64,000 nucleotides of DNA, taken from positions 2,356,001-2,420,000 of the forward strand of contig NZ_CP100454.1 in assembly GCF_024228315.1 (NCBI RefSeq). The letters are read 5' to 3'. Positions 63,189 through 64,000 of this stretch are shown here, in pieces. Under the pieces are notes generated by a model. That model saw only the letters and a program-made list of their open reading frames with translations, made no database searches and was not told the DNA's origin. The translations under genes and the position numbers were made by a program. The first letter of the stretch is position 1. Each line of letters begins with the position of its first letter. The DNA comes from Halomarina pelagica (lineage in GTDB: Archaea; Halobacteriota; Halobacteria; Halobacteriales; Haloarculaceae).

Positions 63189-63707
63189 CTAAGGCTCTTG
63201 CACTTCTCGTTCGAGGCGCGCGAGCAGGTCCGACAGCGCGCGCTCGGCGAACCGCCGCTTCAGTTCGGTCCGCGATCCCTCGAAGACGTACCGCTCGACG
63301 GTCGTCCGCGACGCGCCGGTACCCCAGGGCGCGGCGTTCGCGACGCCGACGTAGACCGTCCCGACGGGCTTCCCGTCGCTCCCGCCGGACGGGCCGGCGA
63401 TGCCCGTCGTCGCCAGCCCCCACGTCGTGTCGGCGGTGTCGCAGACGCCGCGGGCCATCTGCCGGGCGACCGCCTCGCTCACCGCGCCGTGGGCGTCGAG
63501 CGCCTCGCGGGAGACGGCCAGCAGGTCCCGCTTCGCGTCGTAGGAGTAGGTGACGACAGACCGGTCGAAGTAGTCACTGGAGCCCGCCACGTCGGTGAGG
63601 AGCGACCCGACGAGGCCGCCGGTGCACGACTCGGCGACGGCGAGGGTGGCGTCCGCCGCGCGCAGCGCCTCGCCGACCCGCTCCGCGATCGGGGTGTCGT
63701 CGGCCAT
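63189..63707 (-). CDS. CinA C-terminal-domain family protein (NMN amidohydrolase-like)
   Basis: This 172-residue protein equals the stand-alone CinA C-terminal domain: 'TLAVAESCTGGLVGSLLTDVAGSSDYF', 'VSEAVARQMARGVCDTADTTWGLATTGIAGPSGG' and 'KPVGTVYVGVA', each given in part. The domain in bacteria deamidates nicotinamide mononucleotide. The start is the ATG at complement 63705-63707. It is the first gene of a two-gene minus-strand unit and faces a 275-base region shared with the plus-strand gene at the window edge. Confidence 0.9.
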   Translation of the reverse strand: MADDTPIAERVGEALRAADATLAVAESCTGGLVGSLLTDVAGSSDYFDRSVVTYSYDAKRDLLAVSREALDAHGAVSEAVARQMARGVCDTADTTWGLATTGIAGPSGGSDGKPVGTVYVGVANAAPWGTGASRTTVERYVFEGSRTELKRRFAERALSDLLARLEREVQEP

Positions 63708-63793
63708 GGCGGGGGGAGGGACCGCGGGGGCAAGTAGCCACCGGCGGAGGATCGGAGAGGTCACTGGCGAGGGGATGGGGGTCGCGGTGCGCA

Positions 63794-63833
63794 GCCGATC
63801 GCGCGGGGAGCGGCGGATCGGGGAGCGATCGGC
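63794..63833. repeat. 9-bp inverted repeat in the upstream region of the CinA-like gene
   Basis: gccgatcgc at 63794-63802 and gcgatcggc at 63825-63833 are perfect complements with a 22-base GC-rich loop. The region lies between divergent genes and may hold an operator or a folded leader. Nothing else was recognised at 63708-63982. Confidence 0.3.
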
Positions 63834-63982
63834 TATCCGGACTGACGGTCGTCGGGGCCACGTCGAACGACCGCGCCGCGAGGCGGCGTCCGAGGGATCT
63901 GGTTCCGTTCCGGTACTTGAACCTTCGTCGGGCGTCGCAGGACACCAACGAGTACTCAAGTCGTCGCCGGGTAGCCCCGGCA

Positions 63983-64000
63983 ATGAGCGCGAATCCGGAC
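63983..64000 (+). CDS. Start of a gene truncated by the window edge
   Basis: ATG at 63983 begins 'MSANPD', a typical haloarchaeal N-terminus, and runs off the end. A purine/AT-balanced stretch upstream ('gagtactcaag' near 63951) could be its promoter. Only six codons are visible, so the product is unknown. Confidence 0.35.

Overview
This window comes from a haloarchaeon (class Halobacteria). The DNA is GC-rich, the predicted proteins are strongly acidic, and many genes start at or near a TATA box placed about 25-30 bases upstream, as in leaderless haloarchaeal transcripts. Markers include FtsZ1, SecE-Spt5, TFS, archaeal NAC, XPB-Bax1, archaeal D-aminoacyl-tRNA deacylase, geranylgeranyl-reductase-family flavoproteins and a KorAB 2-oxoacid:ferredoxin oxidoreductase. 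I cannot fix the genus. I saw no rRNA, tRNA, CRISPR array or intact insertion sequence.

Layout. 1-300: end of a membrane protein. 298-832: repeat-rich spacer. 833-5350: probable CTAG methylase (zim), aroD, a zinc-ribbon membrane protein, a PAC2 protein, and an RNA m5C methyltransferase with a separate tail protein. 5359-5473: first copy of a candidate structured RNA. 5470-8426: XPB helicase and Bax1 nuclease. 8528-16478: chaperone block grpE-dnaK-...-dnaJ, interrupted by a winged-helix protein, an enoyl-CoA hydratase, a HExxH membrane protein and a Rieske fusion. 16690-25813: MazG-like, acyl-CoA ligase-like, short-chain fatty acid transporter, MFS, acyl-CoA synthetase, GNAT, methylmalonyl-CoA mutase and epimerase. 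These fit uptake and activation of short-chain acids and the propionyl-CoA route to succinyl-CoA. 26779-31216: nitronate monooxygenase-like, flavoprotein reductase, korAB. 31375-32940: AT-rich island with one gene carrying an RNxxxH (HEPN-like) motif. 32945-35687: two geranylgeranyl-reductase-family flavoproteins. 35941-36058: second copy of the candidate RNA. 36141-42589: aldo/keto reductase, small membrane proteins, PUA protein, NAC, TrmI and TFS. 42683-47882: MFS, S49 peptidase, DUF373, Dph6 and isochorismatase-like. 47883-49930: lower-GC patch with a secreted protein, a DUF5694 protein and a small pseudogene. 49950-56694: nucleotidyltransferase, HTH/zinc protein, Rieske ferredoxin, pabC-pabA-pabB, HhH protein and aroE. 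56854-64000: Na+/Ca2+ exchanger family, DtdA, ftsZ1, secE-spt5, PHP protein, YdjM-like protein, CinA-like protein and the start of another gene.

Most content is chromosomal housekeeping. aroD and aroE serve the shikimate pathway, and pabABC takes chorismate toward p-aminobenzoate. secE-spt5 and tfs belong to transcription and secretion, and grpE-dnaK-dnaJ forms the Hsp70 system.

Three things stand out. (1) Two similar 80-nt segments at 5389-5467 and 35971-36051 each follow a TATA-like box at identical spacing and share a paired stem with compensatory changes. (2) A family of hairpin-bearing extragenic elements (CACCTTT...AAAATCTG...ACCAAAA) occurs in at least seven places. One copy separates the end of dph6 from a diverged duplicate of that gene's last 23 codons. 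(3) An AT-rich, CTAG-rich island holds an orphan HEPN-like gene in a genome whose probable CTAG methylase lies in the same window.
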